Below, piece after piece: positions 63,796-64,000 of a stretch of 64,000 nucleotides of DNA (within the stretch, counting starts at the first letter, position 1; each line of letters opens with the position of its first letter). Made by a program: the position numbers and the translations under genes. Below the pieces are notes generated by a model, which saw only the letters and a list, made by a program, of their open reading frames with translations, made no database searches and was not told the origin of the DNA. The DNA comes from an uncultured Propionibacteriaceae bacterium (lineage in GTDB: Bacteria > Actinomycetota > Actinomycetes > Propionibacteriales > Propionibacteriaceae), in the NCBI GenBank assembly GCA_938012815.1, contig CALLVV010000076.1:14782-78781 (forward strand), read 5' to 3'.

Positions 63796-64000
63796 CGGCG
63801 GGTCTGCCGGGCGCGGTCATCGCCACCGGCTGGCCGGGCGCCACTCTTCAGGCCTCTCCCGGGGGTGGGGTGTGGTCGGTGGTGATCACGGTGGGTTCCG
63901 TCTTCGCCTGGTGGGTGCTGCCGGTCTTTGTCATTGACTGGCTCGTACTCTCCCTGCCCCAGTTCCGCTGGTGGGTTCCAGCGCTGATCGGTTTTCCGGG
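63792..64000 (+). CDS. Start of a further membrane protein, or continuation after a frameshift (partial)
   Basis: A frame offset from the previous gene runs from a TTG overlapping its stop (TTGA) to the right edge. It encodes alternating hydrophobic and Trp-rich stretches (W-W-V-L-P-V-F-V-I-D-W-L). It is either a coupled downstream gene or the true C-terminus of the preceding one; I see no strong Shine-Dalgarno at the TTG. Confidence 0.4.
   Translation, partial: MTAGLPGAVIATGWPGATLQASPGGGVWSVVITVGSVFAWWVLPVFVIDWLVLSLPQFRWWVPALIGFP

Overview
The window is high-GC chromosomal DNA from an actinobacterium. Markers visible in it are a WhiB-family iron-sulfur regulator, LytR-CpsA-Psr (LCP) envelope proteins, DivIVA/coiled-coil polar-growth proteins, an acyl-CoA carboxylase with a separate epsilon subunit, and ClpS next to DUF2017. 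Many genes have a TANNNT -10 box only 6-8 nt before the start codon, the hallmark of leaderless actinobacterial transcripts. Gene order closely follows the Mycobacterium tuberculosis Rv3248c-Rv3285 block as I remember it (ahcY, SIS protein, manB, DUF3499, metallopeptidase-like, whiB2, manC, LCP, TIGR03089, purE, purK, PH protein, birA, accD, accE, maf, accA3). A Propionibacteriales genus is my best guess, but that is inference.

Layout. 1-6.9 kb: DUF2017, clpS, nicotinate phosphoribosyltransferase, malQ, an RDD protein, an MFS transporter and DUF3039. 7-25 kb: ahcY and the mannose-activation/cell-envelope block (manB, manC, glycosyltransferases, DUF5719, two LCP proteins, whiB2), interrupted by a decayed ABC transporter at 12.1-12.7 kb. 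25-28.3 kb: purE, purK, a PH-domain membrane protein and birA. 28.4-32.6 kb: a four-gene tandem array of unrecognised membrane proteins carrying a perfect 534-bp duplication with strikingly different codon usage, inserted between birA and accD. 32.7-35 kb: accD-accE-maf. 35-42.3 kb: DUF6882, a coiled-coil/DivIVA pair, a lipoprotein-NUDIX pair, a CPBP protease and a two-component system. 42.4-48 kb: the biotinylated carboxylase alpha subunit, cysE, a gene-free stretch, a lipoprotein gene interrupted by TGA, TIGR03085 and a beta-helix lipoprotein. 48.3-57 kb: an L-fucose (deoxyhexose) locus with mutarotase, LacI regulator, RhaB-like kinase, isomerase and a sugar ABC importer, with two matching LacI-type operators. 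57-64 kb: class II aldolase, an RNA methyltransferase, DUF368, lemA, pyrE and a spermidine-synthase-like protein, ending in a membrane protein that continues off the window.

How the genes fit together. BirA would biotinylate the BCCP domain of the 42.4-kb subunit, which then works with AccD/AccE as an acyl-CoA (probably propionyl-CoA) carboxylase. ManB and ManC make GDP-mannose for the neighbouring glycosyltransferases, and LCP proteins would attach glycopolymers to the wall. The fucose locus has import, anomer conversion, isomerisation, phosphorylation and regulation, but no dedicated fuculose-phosphate aldolase in the window. The part I consider least explained is the 28.4-32.6 kb array.
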